A stretch of DNA of 64,000 nt from Leisingera sp. ANG-M1 (GCF_000813745.1 NZ_JWLC01000013.1:1498-65497); one strand, 5' to 3'; shown: positions 53,538 to 62,662, counted from the stretch's first letter. Made by a program: numbers and translations. Notes: generated by a model from the sequence alone, not told the origin.

Positions 53538-53610
53538 CTTCTTTCTGGTTCAAAATACCTCGGGGGAATTGGCCGTCAGGCCAAGGGGGCAGCGCCCCGC
53601 TTCAGTACCC
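53538..53610 (-). repeat. Intergenic repeat, family 1, copy C
   Basis: On the minus strand it reads GGGGCGCTGCCCCC ... CCCCCGAGGTATTTTGAACC then AGAAAGAAG, the same layout as copies A and B. It fills the gap between the convergent sugar kinase and msrA genes. Confidence 0.65.
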
Positions 53611-54267
53611 CTTGGCAAAAGGCGCGTCATCTCCCCACAACTGCGCTACCCGCGCGTCGCGTCCGCAGGCCTGGCGGTAACGCTTATAGGCTGCCGCCTG
53701 CCTTTTGGGGCCAAAGCGGGTAAACACCAGGCTGTCGCCTTTGTAGTAGTCCTGGTGATAGTCTTCTGCCTCGTAAAAGGTTCCAGCCTGCAGGACCGGT
53801 GTCACGATGTTCTGCCCCAGGGCTTCTTGCGCCTCGGCTTTGACTTGCTTTGCAAGGCTCTTTTCCTCTGGGTTAGAGACAAACACGGCCGTGCGGTAGC
53901 TGTCTCCGCGGTCGCAGAACTGACCGCCGTCATCGGTGGGATCCACCGAACGGAAGAACAGTTCCAGCAGGCGCTCCCGCGATACTTTTGCCGGATCAAA
54001 GGTGATCTGCACCGCCTCGTAGTGGCCGCTTCCGCCGCCGGTCACGTCCTTGTAAGTAGGATTTTCCGTTTTGCCGCCGGTGTAGCCCGACACCGCTTCA
54101 ATCACCCCCGGCACGCTTTCAAAATCACTTTCCACGCACCAGAAGCAACCGCCGGCCACGGTAAGCACTTCGGTAGATTGTGCTTGCAGCGGGTTGGTGT
54201 GCGCCACTGTGCCGATGGCAATGAGACCCATCAGGGCCAAGGGTTTCAGTCTCTCCAGAACACGCAT
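53602..54267 (-). CDS. msrA: Peptide methionine sulfoxide reductase MsrA (secreted form)
   Basis: Repairs oxidised methionine (S-form) in proteins using thioredoxin-type reductants. 221 residues with an N-terminal signal peptide (RLKPLALMGLIAIGTVAHTN, mature from about residue 30), so it probably acts in the periplasm, unlike cytosolic MsrA. The active site is GGCFWCVESDFESVPGV, followed by GYTGGKTENPTYKDVTGGGSGH, YHQDYYKGD and the Tyr-rich C-terminus. GGAGG five bases before ATG 54267 decides the start over an upstream ATG (54279). Confidence 0.94.
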   Translation of the reverse strand: MRVLERLKPLALMGLIAIGTVAHTNPLQAQSTEVLTVAGGCFWCVESDFESVPGVIEAVSGYTGGKTENPTYKDVTGGGSGHYEAVQITFDPAKVSRERLLELFFRSVDPTDDGGQFCDRGDSYRTAVFVSNPEEKSLAKQVKAEAQEALGQNIVTPVLQAGTFYEAEDYHQDYYKGDSLVFTRFGPKRQAAAYKRYRQACGRDARVAQLWGDDAPFAKGY

Positions 54268-54373
54268 CTCTGCCTCCATCCTGTTTTGCAGCCACCCTGC
54301 CGGCTGAGCTTGCGCGGCTCAACCCGCGGCGCCCGCATTTCACGGACAGGTGACAGCAAGTTACTGCTTGGAA

Positions 54374-54385
54374 ATTGGATCCAAT
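54374..54385. promoter_or_regulatory. 12-base palindrome upstream of the class IV aminotransferase
   Basis: ATTGGATCCAAT, a perfect palindrome 31 bases before the ATG, which makes it a candidate operator, for example for a GntR-family repressor. Such short palindromes also occur by chance. Confidence 0.3.
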
Positions 54386-54415
54386 ATTACTAGTTTGCGC
54401 CCGCAGGAGGACATC

Positions 54416-55324
54416 ATGACCGAAAAAATGAGCACCCATCAGGCTGAAGAAGATCAGCGCAACGAAGAGATCCTGATCTATCTGAACGGTGAAATCCTCC
54501 CCAAGGCCGAGGCCAAGGTGAGTGTCTATGACAGCGGTTTCATGCTGGGAGACGGGGTGTGGGAAGGGCTGCGGCTCTACAACGGCACTTGGGCTTTCAT
54601 TGACGAGCATCTGGACCGTTTGTTTGAGGCCGCCAAGGCCATTGACCTGGATATTGGCATGGATCGGGACGGCGTGAAAAATGCCGTATTAGAGACGCAA
54701 AAAGCCAATGGCATGACCACCGATGCCCATGCCCGCCTGATGGTGACGCGGGGGGTAAAGACCCGGCCGTTCCAGCACCCGTCGCTGTCGCAGCAGGGGC
54801 CGACAATGACCATCATCATGGAGCATTCACGCCCAAATCTGCCGCGTCCGATCAAGCTGGCCACAGTGCCGCATATCCGCGGGCTGCCGATGACCCAGGA
54901 TCCCAAGCTCAACTCTCACTCCAAGCTGAATTGCATCATTGCCTGCATTGCAGCCGAGAAGGCTGGCGCGGATGAAGCGCTGATGCTGGACGTGAATGGT
55001 TTTGTGAACACCACCAACGCCTGCAACTTCTTCATTGTGCGCAAAGGTGAGGTTTGGACCTCGACCGGCGACTACTGCATGAACGGGATCACCCGCCAGA
55101 AGGTGATTGACCTGTGCCGGGAAAACGGCATTCCGGTGCATGAACGGAACTATTCTCTGGTCGATACCTATGGCGCCGATGAGGCCTTCCTGACCGGCAC
55201 CTTCGGTGCTCAGACGCCGGTGGGGGATATCGACGGGCGGCAAATCGGCAGCGGAACGATGGGTCCGGTGACCGAGCGCATCCGTGGCCTGTATAAAGCG
55301 CTTATAGAGCGGGAGTGCGCCTGA
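54416..55324 (+). CDS. Class IV PLP-dependent aminotransferase (branched-chain/D-amino acid type)
   Basis: Transfers amino groups between an amino acid and a 2-oxo acid. 302 residues: YLNGEILPKAEAKVSVYDSG at the start, then VWEGLRLYNG, RGLPMTQDPKLNSHSKLNC with catalytic Lys170, and ALMLDVNGFVNTTNACNFFIV. The overall pattern places it in the BCAT / D-alanine aminotransferase / aminodeoxychorismate lyase group; branched-chain aminotransferase (IlvE) is the most common annotation but substrate specificity cannot be read from the sequence. AGGAGG five bases before ATG 54416 fixes the start. Coupled by TGATG to the next gene. Confidence 0.85.
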   Translation: MTEKMSTHQAEEDQRNEEILIYLNGEILPKAEAKVSVYDSGFMLGDGVWEGLRLYNGTWAFIDEHLDRLFEAAKAIDLDIGMDRDGVKNAVLETQKANGMTTDAHARLMVTRGVKTRPFQHPSLSQQGPTMTIIMEHSRPNLPRPIKLATVPHIRGLPMTQDPKLNSHSKLNCIIACIAAEKAGADEALMLDVNGFVNTTNACNFFIVRKGEVWTSTGDYCMNGITRQKVIDLCRENGIPVHERNYSLVDTYGADEAFLTGTFGAQTPVGDIDGRQIGSGTMGPVTERIRGLYKALIERECA

Positions 55325-56037
55325 TGCGGATTGCCATGTGGTCCGGCCCGCGGAACCTGTCGACGGCGATGATGTATGCCTTTGGCAACCGCGGCGACTG
55401 CGCGGTGGCGGATGAGCCGTTTTATGCGGCCTACCTGGCGATGACCGGGCTGGACCACCCGATGCGGGCGGAGATTCTGGACAGCCAGTCGCAGGATCCG
55501 GAAACCGTAGCGGAGGCGCTGCTGGGGCCGGTTCCTGAGGCCAAACCGTTTTTTTATCAGAAGCACATGACCCACCACATGATCCCCGGCGTGCCGCGGG
55601 ACTGGATGCGCGATGTCACCAATGTGTTCCTGATCCGCCACCCGGCGCGTGTGATTGCCTCTTATGCGGTGAAACGGGAAAACCCGGCGCTGGAGGATAT
55701 CGGGTTCCGCCAGCAGGCCGAGCTGTTTGATCTGGTGCGCAGCTGGGGGCAAACACCTGTCGTCGTGGACAGTCATGATGTCCGCGAGGATCCGGCGGCC
55801 AAGCTGGAGCAGCTGTGCGAGGCTATCGGCATGCCCTTCTCGCCCAGGATGCTGATCTGGCCGAAGGGCGGTCACAAGGATGATGGTGTTTGGGCCGCGC
55901 ACTGGTACGGAGCGGTTTGGAGCTCCACCGGGTTTGCCGGGGCGGAAGGGCCGCTGCCGGAGGTTCCGGACGAACTGCAGCCTGTGCTGGAGGCAGCGAT
56001 GCCCTACTATGAGCAGATGAGGGCGGCGAAGATCTGA
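55324..56037 (+). CDS. Sulfotransferase-like P-loop protein
   Basis: 237 residues with the PAPS-binding pattern of sulfotransferases: the 5'-phosphosulfate loop MWSGPRNLSTAMMYAFGNRG near the N-terminus and the 3'-phosphate segment VFLIRHPARVIASYAV (about 103-118). A catalytic base cannot be pointed to. It overlaps the aminotransferase gene by one base (TGATG), so both are made together and may act on the same substrate. Some homologues are named branched-chain aminotransferase-associated sulfotransferase or hypothetical. Function is unproven. Confidence 0.8.
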   Translation: MRIAMWSGPRNLSTAMMYAFGNRGDCAVADEPFYAAYLAMTGLDHPMRAEILDSQSQDPETVAEALLGPVPEAKPFFYQKHMTHHMIPGVPRDWMRDVTNVFLIRHPARVIASYAVKRENPALEDIGFRQQAELFDLVRSWGQTPVVVDSHDVREDPAAKLEQLCEAIGMPFSPRMLIWPKGGHKDDGVWAAHWYGAVWSSTGFAGAEGPLPEVPDELQPVLEAAMPYYEQMRAAKI

Positions 56038-56045
56038 AGGTAGGA

Positions 56046-56106
56046 GGGGCTTTGCCCCTCGCGCCTGCGGCGCTCACCCCAGGATATTTTGGGCAAGAGG
56101 AAAAGC
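56046..56106 (+). repeat. Intergenic repeat, family 1, copy B
   Basis: GGGGCTTTGCCCC hairpin, then GCGGCGCTCACCCCAGGATATTTTGGGCAAGAGGAAAAG: same layout as copies A and C. It lies between the convergent sulfotransferase-like and SCP2 genes. Confidence 0.7.
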
Positions 56107-56391
56107 TTAGGCGATCAGCTTGCTGAGTTTCATGGCGATGCTCATGTCGCCGGAAATTTTGATCTTGCCCATCATCACGGCAGTCATCGGGTTTAGCTTG
56201 CCGCTCAGCAGTTTGGTCAGGTTCTCGGCCGATAGCCGCAAGGTGCAGTCGGCATCGCGGTCTGTGGTGCCGGCGTCTCCGCCGGCCAGGACAATCACAC
56301 CCTCCTCACCGCAGTCGAATTTGAGTGAGCCGTCAAAGCTCTTGCCGGCCAAGCCGTCCCGGATGTGTGCGGCAATCTCGTCCAGTGCCAT
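56107..56391 (-). CDS. SCP2 sterol-binding domain protein
   Basis: 94 residues consisting of a single SCP2 domain: LDEIAAHIRDGLAGKSFDGSLKFDCGEEGV, then DADCTLRLSAENLTKLLSGKLNPMTAVMMGKIKISGDMSIAMKLSKLI, which includes the typical GDM/A lipid-pocket end. Such small stand-alone SCP2 proteins bind acyl chains or sterol-like lipids; physiological ligand unknown. GGGAGG precedes ATG 56391 by five bases. Transcribed alone. Confidence 0.88.
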   Translation of the reverse strand: MALDEIAAHIRDGLAGKSFDGSLKFDCGEEGVIVLAGGDAGTTDRDADCTLRLSAENLTKLLSGKLNPMTAVMMGKIKISGDMSIAMKLSKLIA

Positions 56392-56469
56392 ATGATCCTC
56401 CCGTACTGTGGGAAGAGTTAGGCAGGCAGGTGCTTGCAGACAATATTGACCAAAGGGGAAGCCGCGGCG

Positions 56470-56934
56470 TTACCCGGCGGCAAGCGCGTCTTGGGTCAGC
56501 GGGCAGGGCTGGCCGCCGTAGAAGGCATCAAGCACCTGCTGGAATTCCCCGGGCGCATCCGGCACCGCGGTAAACAGGGTCATTGAGGAGCGCAGCTTCT
56601 TGGCGTCAATGCCGCCGAGGATCTGTGCAGCGTCCTGGTCCTGATGCGACAGCATCAGCCGGCTGACCTCGACCAGGCGGGCGCGCAGTTTCTCGTGGTT
56701 CAGATAGGCGGTGGCTTCGTTGAGATCTTCGATCCCGTAGAGCTGCGCCATATGAGAACGGCCGAGCTCTGCCAGCTGGGGGAAGACGAACCACATCCAG
56801 TGGCTCGTCTTCTGTCCTGCAGTGAGCTCACTCAGGACATCCGCCCAAACGGTGTCCTGAGCTTCGACGAACATATCCAGCTCTTCCGCGAAATCGTCCT
56901 CGAAATCGCCGTCTATATCGTCGTATTCACTCAT
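56470..56934 (-). CDS. DUF1810 family protein
   Basis: 154 residues with an acidic N-terminal tail ([20 protein letters not shown]) and the DUF1810 core [37 protein letters not shown] and [19 protein letters not shown]. The acidic tail before the domain is unusual compared with shorter relatives. Overlaps the stop of argG by four bases, so it is translated together with it. Function of the family is unknown. Confidence 0.88.
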   Translation of the reverse strand: MSEYDDIDGDFEDDFAEELDMFVEAQDTVWADVLSELTAGQKTSHWMWFVFPQLAELGRSHMAQLYGIEDLNEATAYLNHEKLRARLVEVSRLMLSHQDQDAAQILGGIDAKKLRSSMTLFTAVPDAPGEFQQVLDAFYGGQPCPLTQDALAAG

Positions 56935-58157
56935 TTCTTGACGCGGCGCTCGCGGGCGGCCAGCAGCTTGAGACGCAGAGCGTTCAGCTGGATGAAGCCT
57001 GCAGCGTCTTTCTGGTCGTAAGCGCCGGCGTCTTCTTCAAAGGTCACATGGGCTTCGGAGTAGAGCGAGTTCTCGGACCAGCGGCCGACAGTGTTCACCG
57101 AGCCCTTGTAGAGTTTCACGCGCACGGTGCCGGAAACATGGGTTTGGCTCGCGTCGATTGCGGCCTGCAGCATTTCGCGCTCCGGGGAGTACCAGAAGCC
57201 GTTGTAGATCAGCTCGGCGTATTGCGGCATCAGCTGGTCTTTCAGATGCATGGCGCCGCGGTCCATGGTGATGGATTCGATGCCGCGGTGGGCTTCCAGC
57301 ATGATGGTGCCGCCCGGGGTTTCGTAGATGCCGCGCGACTTCATGCCGACAAAGCGGCCTTCGACCAGGTCGAGGCGGCCGATGCCGTGCTTGCGGCCGT
57401 ATTCGTTCAGTGTGGTCAGGATGGTTGCCGGGGACATCGCCTCGCCGTTGATGGCAACCGGATCGCCTTTTTCAAAGGTGATCTCGATGAATTCCGGGGT
57501 GTCGGGTGCGTCTTCGGGATGCACGGTGCGCTGGTAGACATAGTCGGGCGCCATTTCCGCCGGATCTTCCAGAACTTTGCCCTCGGACGAGGTGTGCAGC
57601 AGGTTGGCGTCGACCGAGAAGGGGGCCTCGCCGCGCTTGTCCTTGGCGATCGGGATCTGGTGCGCCTCGGCGAATTCCAGCAGCTTGGTGCGCGAGGACA
57701 GGTCCCACTCGCGCCAGGGCGCGATCACCTTGATGTCGGGGTTCAGCGCGTAGGCCGCCAGTTCGAAACGAACCTGATCGTTGCCCTTGCCGGTGGCGCC
57801 GTGGGAAACGGCGTCGGCACCGGTCTGTTCGGCGATTTCCACCAGGCGCTTGGAGATCAGCGGGCGGGCGATGGAGGTGCCCAGCAGATACAGGCCCTCG
57901 TAGACCGCATTGGCGCGGAACATCGGGAAGACGAAGTCGCGGACAAATTCCTCGCGCACATCTTCGATGAAGATGTTTTCCGGCTTGATGCCCAGCATTT
58001 CCGCTTTCTTGCGGGCGGGCTCCAGCTCTTCACCCTGGCCGAGGTCGGCGGTGAAGGTGACAACTTCGCAGCCGTATTCGGTCTGCAGCCATTTCAGGAT
58101 GATCGAGGTGTCGAGGCCGCCGGAATAGGCGAGCACAACTTTCTTGGGCGCGGACAT
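56931..58157 (-). CDS. argG: Argininosuccinate synthase
   Basis: Joins citrulline and aspartate, using ATP, in arginine synthesis. 408 residues from ATG 58157 with the ATP loop [18 protein letters not shown] near the N-terminus, [37 protein letters not shown], and [17 protein letters not shown] near the C-terminus. The open frame extends upstream but the family start is clear. DUF1810 follows with a four-base overlap. No other arginine gene is in the window. Confidence 0.96.
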   Translation of the reverse strand: MSAPKKVVLAYSGGLDTSIILKWLQTEYGCEVVTFTADLGQGEELEPARKKAEMLGIKPENIFIEDVREEFVRDFVFPMFRANAVYEGLYLLGTSIARPLISKRLVEIAEQTGADAVSHGATGKGNDQVRFELAAYALNPDIKVIAPWREWDLSSRTKLLEFAEAHQIPIAKDKRGEAPFSVDANLLHTSSEGKVLEDPAEMAPDYVYQRTVHPEDAPDTPEFIEITFEKGDPVAINGEAMSPATILTTLNEYGRKHGIGRLDLVEGRFVGMKSRGIYETPGGTIMLEAHRGIESITMDRGAMHLKDQLMPQYAELIYNGFWYSPEREMLQAAIDASQTHVSGTVRVKLYKGSVNTVGRWSENSLYSEAHVTFEEDAGAYDQKDAAGFIQLNALRLKLLAARERRVKK

Positions 58158-58294
58158 GGAATTCCCTCTCAGGTCAGAACGTCTGGGGCGTAGCGGGTTT
58201 TGCCCGGAAGGGCAAGGTTGTCCGGGGTTTTCTAATCCGCCGGGCACGCATAACGTGCGCGGCAAAACAGAATGATCTTTTGGAGACGTAGGCT

Positions 58295-59059
58295 ATGAAA
58301 GCGTGGTCGATTTTCGCCCATTCACTTGGGATGGTTATCCGCAACATTAAAGAGGCGGTTCAGATCGCACTGGTTCCGGCGGCGATTGCCTTTGGGGTGT
58401 TGCTGGCTCTGGGAGCGACAGCAGGGCTGAGCTTTTCTGCATTCTCTGATCAGGCCGCAATGGAGCAGATGTTGGTGGAGAACTCGGGCAGTTTTGCGGG
58501 CGGGATTCTTGTGTTCTGGCTTTTGATCATGGTTACGATGCTGTGGATCGTTGTGTCCTGGCACCGGTTTGTTCTGCTGGAAGAATATCCGTCCGGCTGG
58601 GTGCCGGCCTTCCGGTTTGACCGTATGCTGTCCTATTTCGGGCATGGCTTGCTGATGTTGCTGGTTGCATTTGCCATCATGGTACCAATCATGCTGCTCA
58701 TCATGACTGTTTCCGCGGTGGCGCCGGCTGTTTCGATCATTGTTATGGTTGTCGCCTACCTGGCCCTGCTGGTTGCGATGTACCGGCTGGTGCCGGTGCT
58801 GCCGGCAGCAGCTATTGGCAAGCCATTAAAACTGACAGAAGCCTGGAACGCGACAGCGGGGGCCAATGGGACAATTATTGCGCTCTTCCTGATTATGGTG
58901 GCGTTTCAGATCTTGATTCAACTTGCGGCGGCTGTCGTTTTGATGATCCCGGTTATCGGTGCCATCATCGTCTTTGCGGCGATGCTTATCCTGTCGTTGG
59001 TGAGCGCCAGCGTCCTAACCACGTTCTATGGCCATTATGTCGAAGGCCGCCCGATCTAA
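58295..59059 (+). CDS. Multi-pass membrane protein of unknown function
   Basis: 254 residues with about six hydrophobic segments: near 22-48 (ALVPAAIAFGVLLALGATAG), 70-90 (GGILVFWLLIMVTMLWIVV), 112-140, 145-170, 185-215 and 215-245. A single amphipathic WHRFVLLEEYP stretch separates the second and third. I do not recognise the family, though the layout (six helices, GAIIVF- and LMIPVIGAII-type repeats) resembles glycerophosphodiester phosphodiesterase membrane domains. GGAG precedes ATG 58295. It is divergent from argG and followed by a terminator. Confidence 0.7.
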   Translation: MKAWSIFAHSLGMVIRNIKEAVQIALVPAAIAFGVLLALGATAGLSFSAFSDQAAMEQMLVENSGSFAGGILVFWLLIMVTMLWIVVSWHRFVLLEEYPSGWVPAFRFDRMLSYFGHGLLMLLVAFAIMVPIMLLIMTVSAVAPAVSIIVMVVAYLALLVAMYRLVPVLPAAAIGKPLKLTEAWNATAGANGTIIALFLIMVAFQILIQLAAAVVLMIPVIGAIIVFAAMLILSLVSASVLTTFYGHYVEGRPI

Positions 59060-59086
59060 CTCCCGGTATTCTTATGTATGCATTTC

Positions 59087-59112
59087 GCCCGCCCCTTGCC
59101 TTGGGGGCGGGC
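59087..59112 (+). terminator. Terminator after the membrane-protein gene
   Basis: GCCCGCCCC (59087-59095) and GGGGCGGGC (59104-59112), perfect nine-pair stem with an eight-base loop, 28 bases after the stop and 20 before the ilvA ATG. No strong T-run. Confidence 0.6.
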
Positions 59113-59131
59113 TTGCGCCACTGAAGGTGGC

Positions 59132-60358
59132 ATGAGCGATTTCAAGACCCAGGCCCGCAAGGCCGAGGCGGCGATGCGCGATGTGTTTCCGCCCACGCCG
59201 CTTCAACGCAATGTGCATCTGTCCGAGCGTTTCGGCGCCGACATCTATCTGAAGCGCGAAGACCTGAGCCCGGTCCGCTCTTACAAGATCCGGGGCGCGC
59301 TGAATGCGATGCGCAAGCAGCCCGATCAGGAACTGTTTGTCTGCGCCTCGGCCGGCAACCACGCACAGGGCGTCGCCTTTATGTGCCGCCACATGGGCAA
59401 ACGCGGGGTGATCTTTATGCCGGTCACCACGCCGCAGCAGAAGATCCAGAAAACCCGGATGTTCGGCGGCGACAATATCGAGATCCACCTGGTTGGCGAT
59501 TATTTCGACATCTGCCTGGCTGCCGCGCAGGAGTGGTGCGCCAAGGAGGGCGGGCATTTCCTGTCGCCCTTTGACGATGCGGATGTGATCGAAGGCCAGG
59601 CCTCGATTGCGGTGGAGATTGAGGCGCAGCTGGGCAAGGCGCCGGATCACGTGATCCTGCCAGTGGGTGGCGGCGGCATGTCTTCCGGCGTTGCCTCTTG
59701 GTTCGGCGAGGAGGTGCACAGCCTGTTTGTGGAACCCTCCGGCGGCGCTTGCCTGCGCGCGGCGCTGGCTGCGGGCAAGCCCGTAGCGCTGGAGCATGTC
59801 GATACCTTTTGCGATGGCGCTGCGGTGGGACGGATCGGCAATCAGACCTTTAACATCCTGAAGGATGTGCCGCTTCCGGATGTGCTCAGCGTGGCCGAGG
59901 ACCGGATTTGCGCCACCATCATTGAAATGCTGAACGTTGAGGGCATCGTGTTGGAGCCGGCCGGGGCGCTGGCGGTTGAGGCGCTGCAGGACGTGCGCAG
60001 CTGGATCCGGGGCAAGACCGTGGTGTGCCTGACGTCAGGCGGCAACTTCGATTTTGAGCGTCTGCCCGAGGTCAAGGAACGGGCGCAGCGGTATTCCGGC
60101 GTCAAGAAGTACTTCATCCTGCGGCTGCCGCAGCGGCCCGGCGCGCTGAAGGAGTTTCTGGGCATTCTGGGCCCGGAGGACGACATCGCCCGCTTTGAGT
60201 ACATGAAGAAATCGGCGCGCAACTTCGGCTCGGTTCTGATCGGGATCGAAACCAAGCGGCCGGAGAATTTTGAGCTGCTGTTTGCGCGGCTTGATGCGGC
60301 GGGGATGACCTATACCGATATCACCCAGGACGAGACATTGGCTCAATTCGTGATCTGA
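59132..60358 (+). CDS. ilvA: Threonine ammonia-lyase (dehydratase) IlvA
   Basis: PLP enzyme that converts threonine to 2-oxobutyrate, the first step to isoleucine. 408 residues starting at ATG 59132 (MSDFKTQARKAEAAM), with KREDLSPVRSYKIRGALNAM carrying PLP-Lys52, CASAGNHAQGVAF, HVILPVGGGGMSSGVA for PLP phosphate, and a C-terminal ACT-like regulatory domain (LRLPQRPGALKEFLGILGPE). The longer upstream frame is unlikely. The single ACT domain is typical of this subtype. AAGGTGG serves as ribosome-binding site. Confidence 0.94.
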   Translation: MSDFKTQARKAEAAMRDVFPPTPLQRNVHLSERFGADIYLKREDLSPVRSYKIRGALNAMRKQPDQELFVCASAGNHAQGVAFMCRHMGKRGVIFMPVTTPQQKIQKTRMFGGDNIEIHLVGDYFDICLAAAQEWCAKEGGHFLSPFDDADVIEGQASIAVEIEAQLGKAPDHVILPVGGGGMSSGVASWFGEEVHSLFVEPSGGACLRAALAAGKPVALEHVDTFCDGAAVGRIGNQTFNILKDVPLPDVLSVAEDRICATIIEMLNVEGIVLEPAGALAVEALQDVRSWIRGKTVVCLTSGGNFDFERLPEVKERAQRYSGVKKYFILRLPQRPGALKEFLGILGPEDDIARFEYMKKSARNFGSVLIGIETKRPENFELLFARLDAAGMTYTDITQDETLAQFVI

Positions 60359-60373
60359 GTCCGGTCTCCGGGA

Positions 60374-60697
60374 TTAGAATCTTTCCGACAGGCCGGTCAG
60401 GAATGCGGACTTCGAATCGTGGAATTTGCTGATGATGGCGGCGACGTCGACGCTCTCTGCGTCGCCTTGTGCGGATCTCCGCTCGCCATCCAGGCATAGT
60501 GCTGAAAATTCCTCAAACCCCAGGTTGAGAGCGCTGCCTTTCAGGAAATGCAGGTCCTGCTCCAGCTGGCTGCTGCCGCCGCCCTGAAGTTTGCCGATAA
60601 CTTCCTCGACCTCTTCCAGAAAGATTTCAACGACTTCCTCGAAATCCTCTGCGCCGACTTCTTCACGAAGCTCGGTCACGCGCGGCCAGTCAATCAT
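60374..60697 (-). CDS. Hpt domain protein (histidine phosphotransfer)
   Basis: 107 residues forming one Hpt helical bundle with the phosphoryl-accepting His50 in DLHFLKGSALNLGFEEFSAL, the classic HxxKG-SxxxG pattern. It is a phosphorelay intermediate between a hybrid kinase and a response regulator. It is divergent, 188 bases away, from a response regulator with a PP2C-type phosphatase output, which is the natural candidate target. The kinase that phosphorylates it is not in the window. Confidence 0.92.
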   Translation of the reverse strand: MIDWPRVTELREEVGAEDFEEVVEIFLEEVEEVIGKLQGGGSSQLEQDLHFLKGSALNLGFEEFSALCLDGERRSAQGDAESVDVAAIISKFHDSKSAFLTGLSERF

Positions 60698-60885
60698 GTT
60701 TCAACGTCCTTAGGATCTGTCGCGATAGGTCATTTCATAAGTTGATTGCAGTAAAAATATAGTGAATTAAAGGGGGAAGCTCAAATTTTAGGTTTCACCG
60801 CCTGTTAAATTTCTGGACCGATAGTATCACAAGATCATCTGATTTTGCCATTTGTGAGGTGCCTTCGGTGCTGCCAGAAAGTTCG

Positions 60886-62139
60886 ATGGACAACGAGGAC
60901 CACACAGTGGCCGGATCAATACGCCGTGTGCTGGTTGTCGATGACAGCCGACTGCAAAGACGCATCCTTGTGGCTTCTCTCAAGAAGTGGGGGTTCGAGG
61001 TTGTCGAGGCCGAGAGCGGCGAGGCGGCGATGGAGATCTGCCGGGCCGAAACTCCGGATCTGATCCTCAGCGACTGGATGATGCCGGGCATGAACGGGCT
61101 GGAGTTTTGCCGGGCGTTCCGGGACAGCTCCAGCGAAGACTATGCCTATTTCATCCTGCTGACCTCCAAGAGCGAAAAGAACGAGGTGGCCGAGGGGCTG
61201 GACGCCGGCGCCGATGATTTCCTGACCAAACCGGTCAGCTCGGATGAGCTGCGTGCACGGATTTCCGCGGGTGAGCGGATCCTGCGGATGCAGCGGGAAC
61301 TGTCTGAGAAGAACCGCATCGTGTCGGAAACTCTGGGGGAGCTGCAGCGGGTTTATGATGCAATCGACAAGGACTTGATCCAGGCCCGCAAGATCCAGGA
61401 ATCGCTGGTGCCGGAATTGTCCAAGGATTTCGGCTCCTCAACCGTTAGCCTGCTGCTGAAGCCCTGCGGCCATATCGGCGGCGACCTGGTGGGCATGTTC
61501 TCTCCAGGGGTGAATCGAATCGGGTTTTACTCCATCGACGTGTCCGGCCATGGCATTACGTCGGCGATGATGACGGCGCGGCTTGGCGGCTATCTGTCCT
61601 CGAATTACTTCGATCAGAACGTCGGGATGGAGAAACGCTTCAACCGGTTTTACGCTTTGCGCCAGCCCGAGGAAGTGGCCAGCCTGCTGAATGCCAGGCT
61701 GATCGCCGATACCGGGATCGAAGAGTATTTCACCATGGCCTATTGCATCGCCGACTTGCGCAGCGGTGTGGTCAAGATGGTGCAGGCAGGCCACCCGCAT
61801 CCGCTGCTGCTGCGCAAAAGCGGCGAGTTGGAGTTTATCGGCAAAGGCGGCGTGCCGGTGGGGCTGGTGCCTGATATCGGCTACAGCCAGGAAGAATTCA
61901 CCATGGAGCAGGGCGACCGCCTTCTGTTGTTCTCTGACGGGTTCACCGAGGCGCGGCTTGAAGACGGCTCTATGCTGGAGCCCGAGGGCCTGCTCGACCT
62001 GGTGGGAAAATGCAGCCCGGATCAGAGCGGCAAGGAATTCCTGGACGATCTCTACTGGCACCTGACTCAGGTGATGAGCAAGGAGCATGGCTTGGAGGAT
62101 GATGTCTCAGCCACGCTGTTCGAGTACCAAGGCCCCTAG
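60886..62139 (+). CDS. Response regulator with SpoIIE/PP2C phosphatase domain, RbaY-like
   Basis: 417 residues from ATG 60886 (GTG 60859 is an alternative start, nine codons longer). Receiver domain with acidic pair [10 protein letters not shown], phospho-acceptor Asp63 in [11 protein letters not shown], and [31 protein letters not shown]; a coiled-coil linker; then a SpoIIE-type PP2C phosphatase with [21 protein letters not shown] and [10 protein letters not shown]. Such regulators dephosphorylate an anti-sigma factor antagonist (partner switch). RbaY of Rhodobacter capsulatus, which has this architecture, modulates gene transfer agent production. The Hpt gene is divergent. Homology to RbaY itself is an inference. 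Confidence 0.87.
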   Translation: MDNEDHTVAGSIRRVLVVDDSRLQRRILVASLKKWGFEVVEAESGEAAMEICRAETPDLILSDWMMPGMNGLEFCRAFRDSSSEDYAYFILLTSKSEKNEVAEGLDAGADDFLTKPVSSDELRARISAGERILRMQRELSEKNRIVSETLGELQRVYDAIDKDLIQARKIQESLVPELSKDFGSSTVSLLLKPCGHIGGDLVGMFSPGVNRIGFYSIDVSGHGITSAMMTARLGGYLSSNYFDQNVGMEKRFNRFYALRQPEEVASLLNARLIADTGIEEYFTMAYCIADLRSGVVKMVQAGHPHPLLLRKSGELEFIGKGGVPVGLVPDIGYSQEEFTMEQGDRLLLFSDGFTEARLEDGSMLEPEGLLDLVGKCSPDQSGKEFLDDLYWHLTQVMSKEHGLEDDVSATLFEYQGP

Positions 62140-62218
62140 AAACCTTCTTCCGTTGTCCGCCAGACCACCCCGGCCGAGGCTGGGATTTTGTGTTTTTGGG
62201 AAGGCGATTTTTCCGGGC

Positions 62219-62662
62219 TTACAGCCGTGCGGCCAGTTGGGCTGCGAAATGGCGGTCTCCGGCATTGCCGAGCCGGGCCGCGGCTTCCTGCGGATCCATC
62301 CATAGCGCTTCGTGGCCGTCTTCCAGCGGCGGTCCGATCCGGCGCAGCGGGCGGGCAATATAGATATGGCAGAGCTTTTCAGCCCACAGATCATATTCCG
62401 GCATATAGGCAAACCGCCGGAACACACCCAGTTTGCGCGGGGCGGAGATTTTCCAGCCGGTTTCCTCGTACACCTCGCGGTGCAGGGCTGGAATGGGTGA
62501 TTCGCCTGGATCAATGCCGCCGCCCGGCAGCTGCAAATCGGGGTCGGGATCATATTGGCAGGTGACCAGCAGCTTGCCGTCCCGTGGCAGCAGCGCATAA
62601 GCGCCGGGGCGTCTGCGATAGGTCTGGCCCTTCTGCGGCGTGTCGCCAAATCGTCTGATCAC
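62219..62662 (-). CDS. NUDIX hydrolase
   Basis: 147 residues with the NUDIX box GGGIDPGESPIPALHREVYEETGW (about 47-70; Gx5Ex7REVxEExGx) after a GDxR-like opening IRRFGDTPQKGQTYRRRPGAY. Members hydrolyse nucleoside diphosphate-X compounds; here the substrate is unknown. It is followed downstream by the convergent response-regulator gene and divergent from hslO. A second NUDIX gene (CoA pyrophosphatase-like) starts at the right edge. Confidence 0.9.
   Translation of the reverse strand: MIRRFGDTPQKGQTYRRRPGAYALLPRDGKLLVTCQYDPDPDLQLPGGGIDPGESPIPALHREVYEETGWKISAPRKLGVFRRFAYMPEYDLWAEKLCHIYIARPLRRIGPPLEDGHEALWMDPQEAAARLGNAGDRHFAAQLAARL

Noticed and set aside
60698-60885. CtrA box in the Hpt / response-regulator gap
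   Set aside because: TTAA tetramers occur, but none with a second half-site at seven bases.
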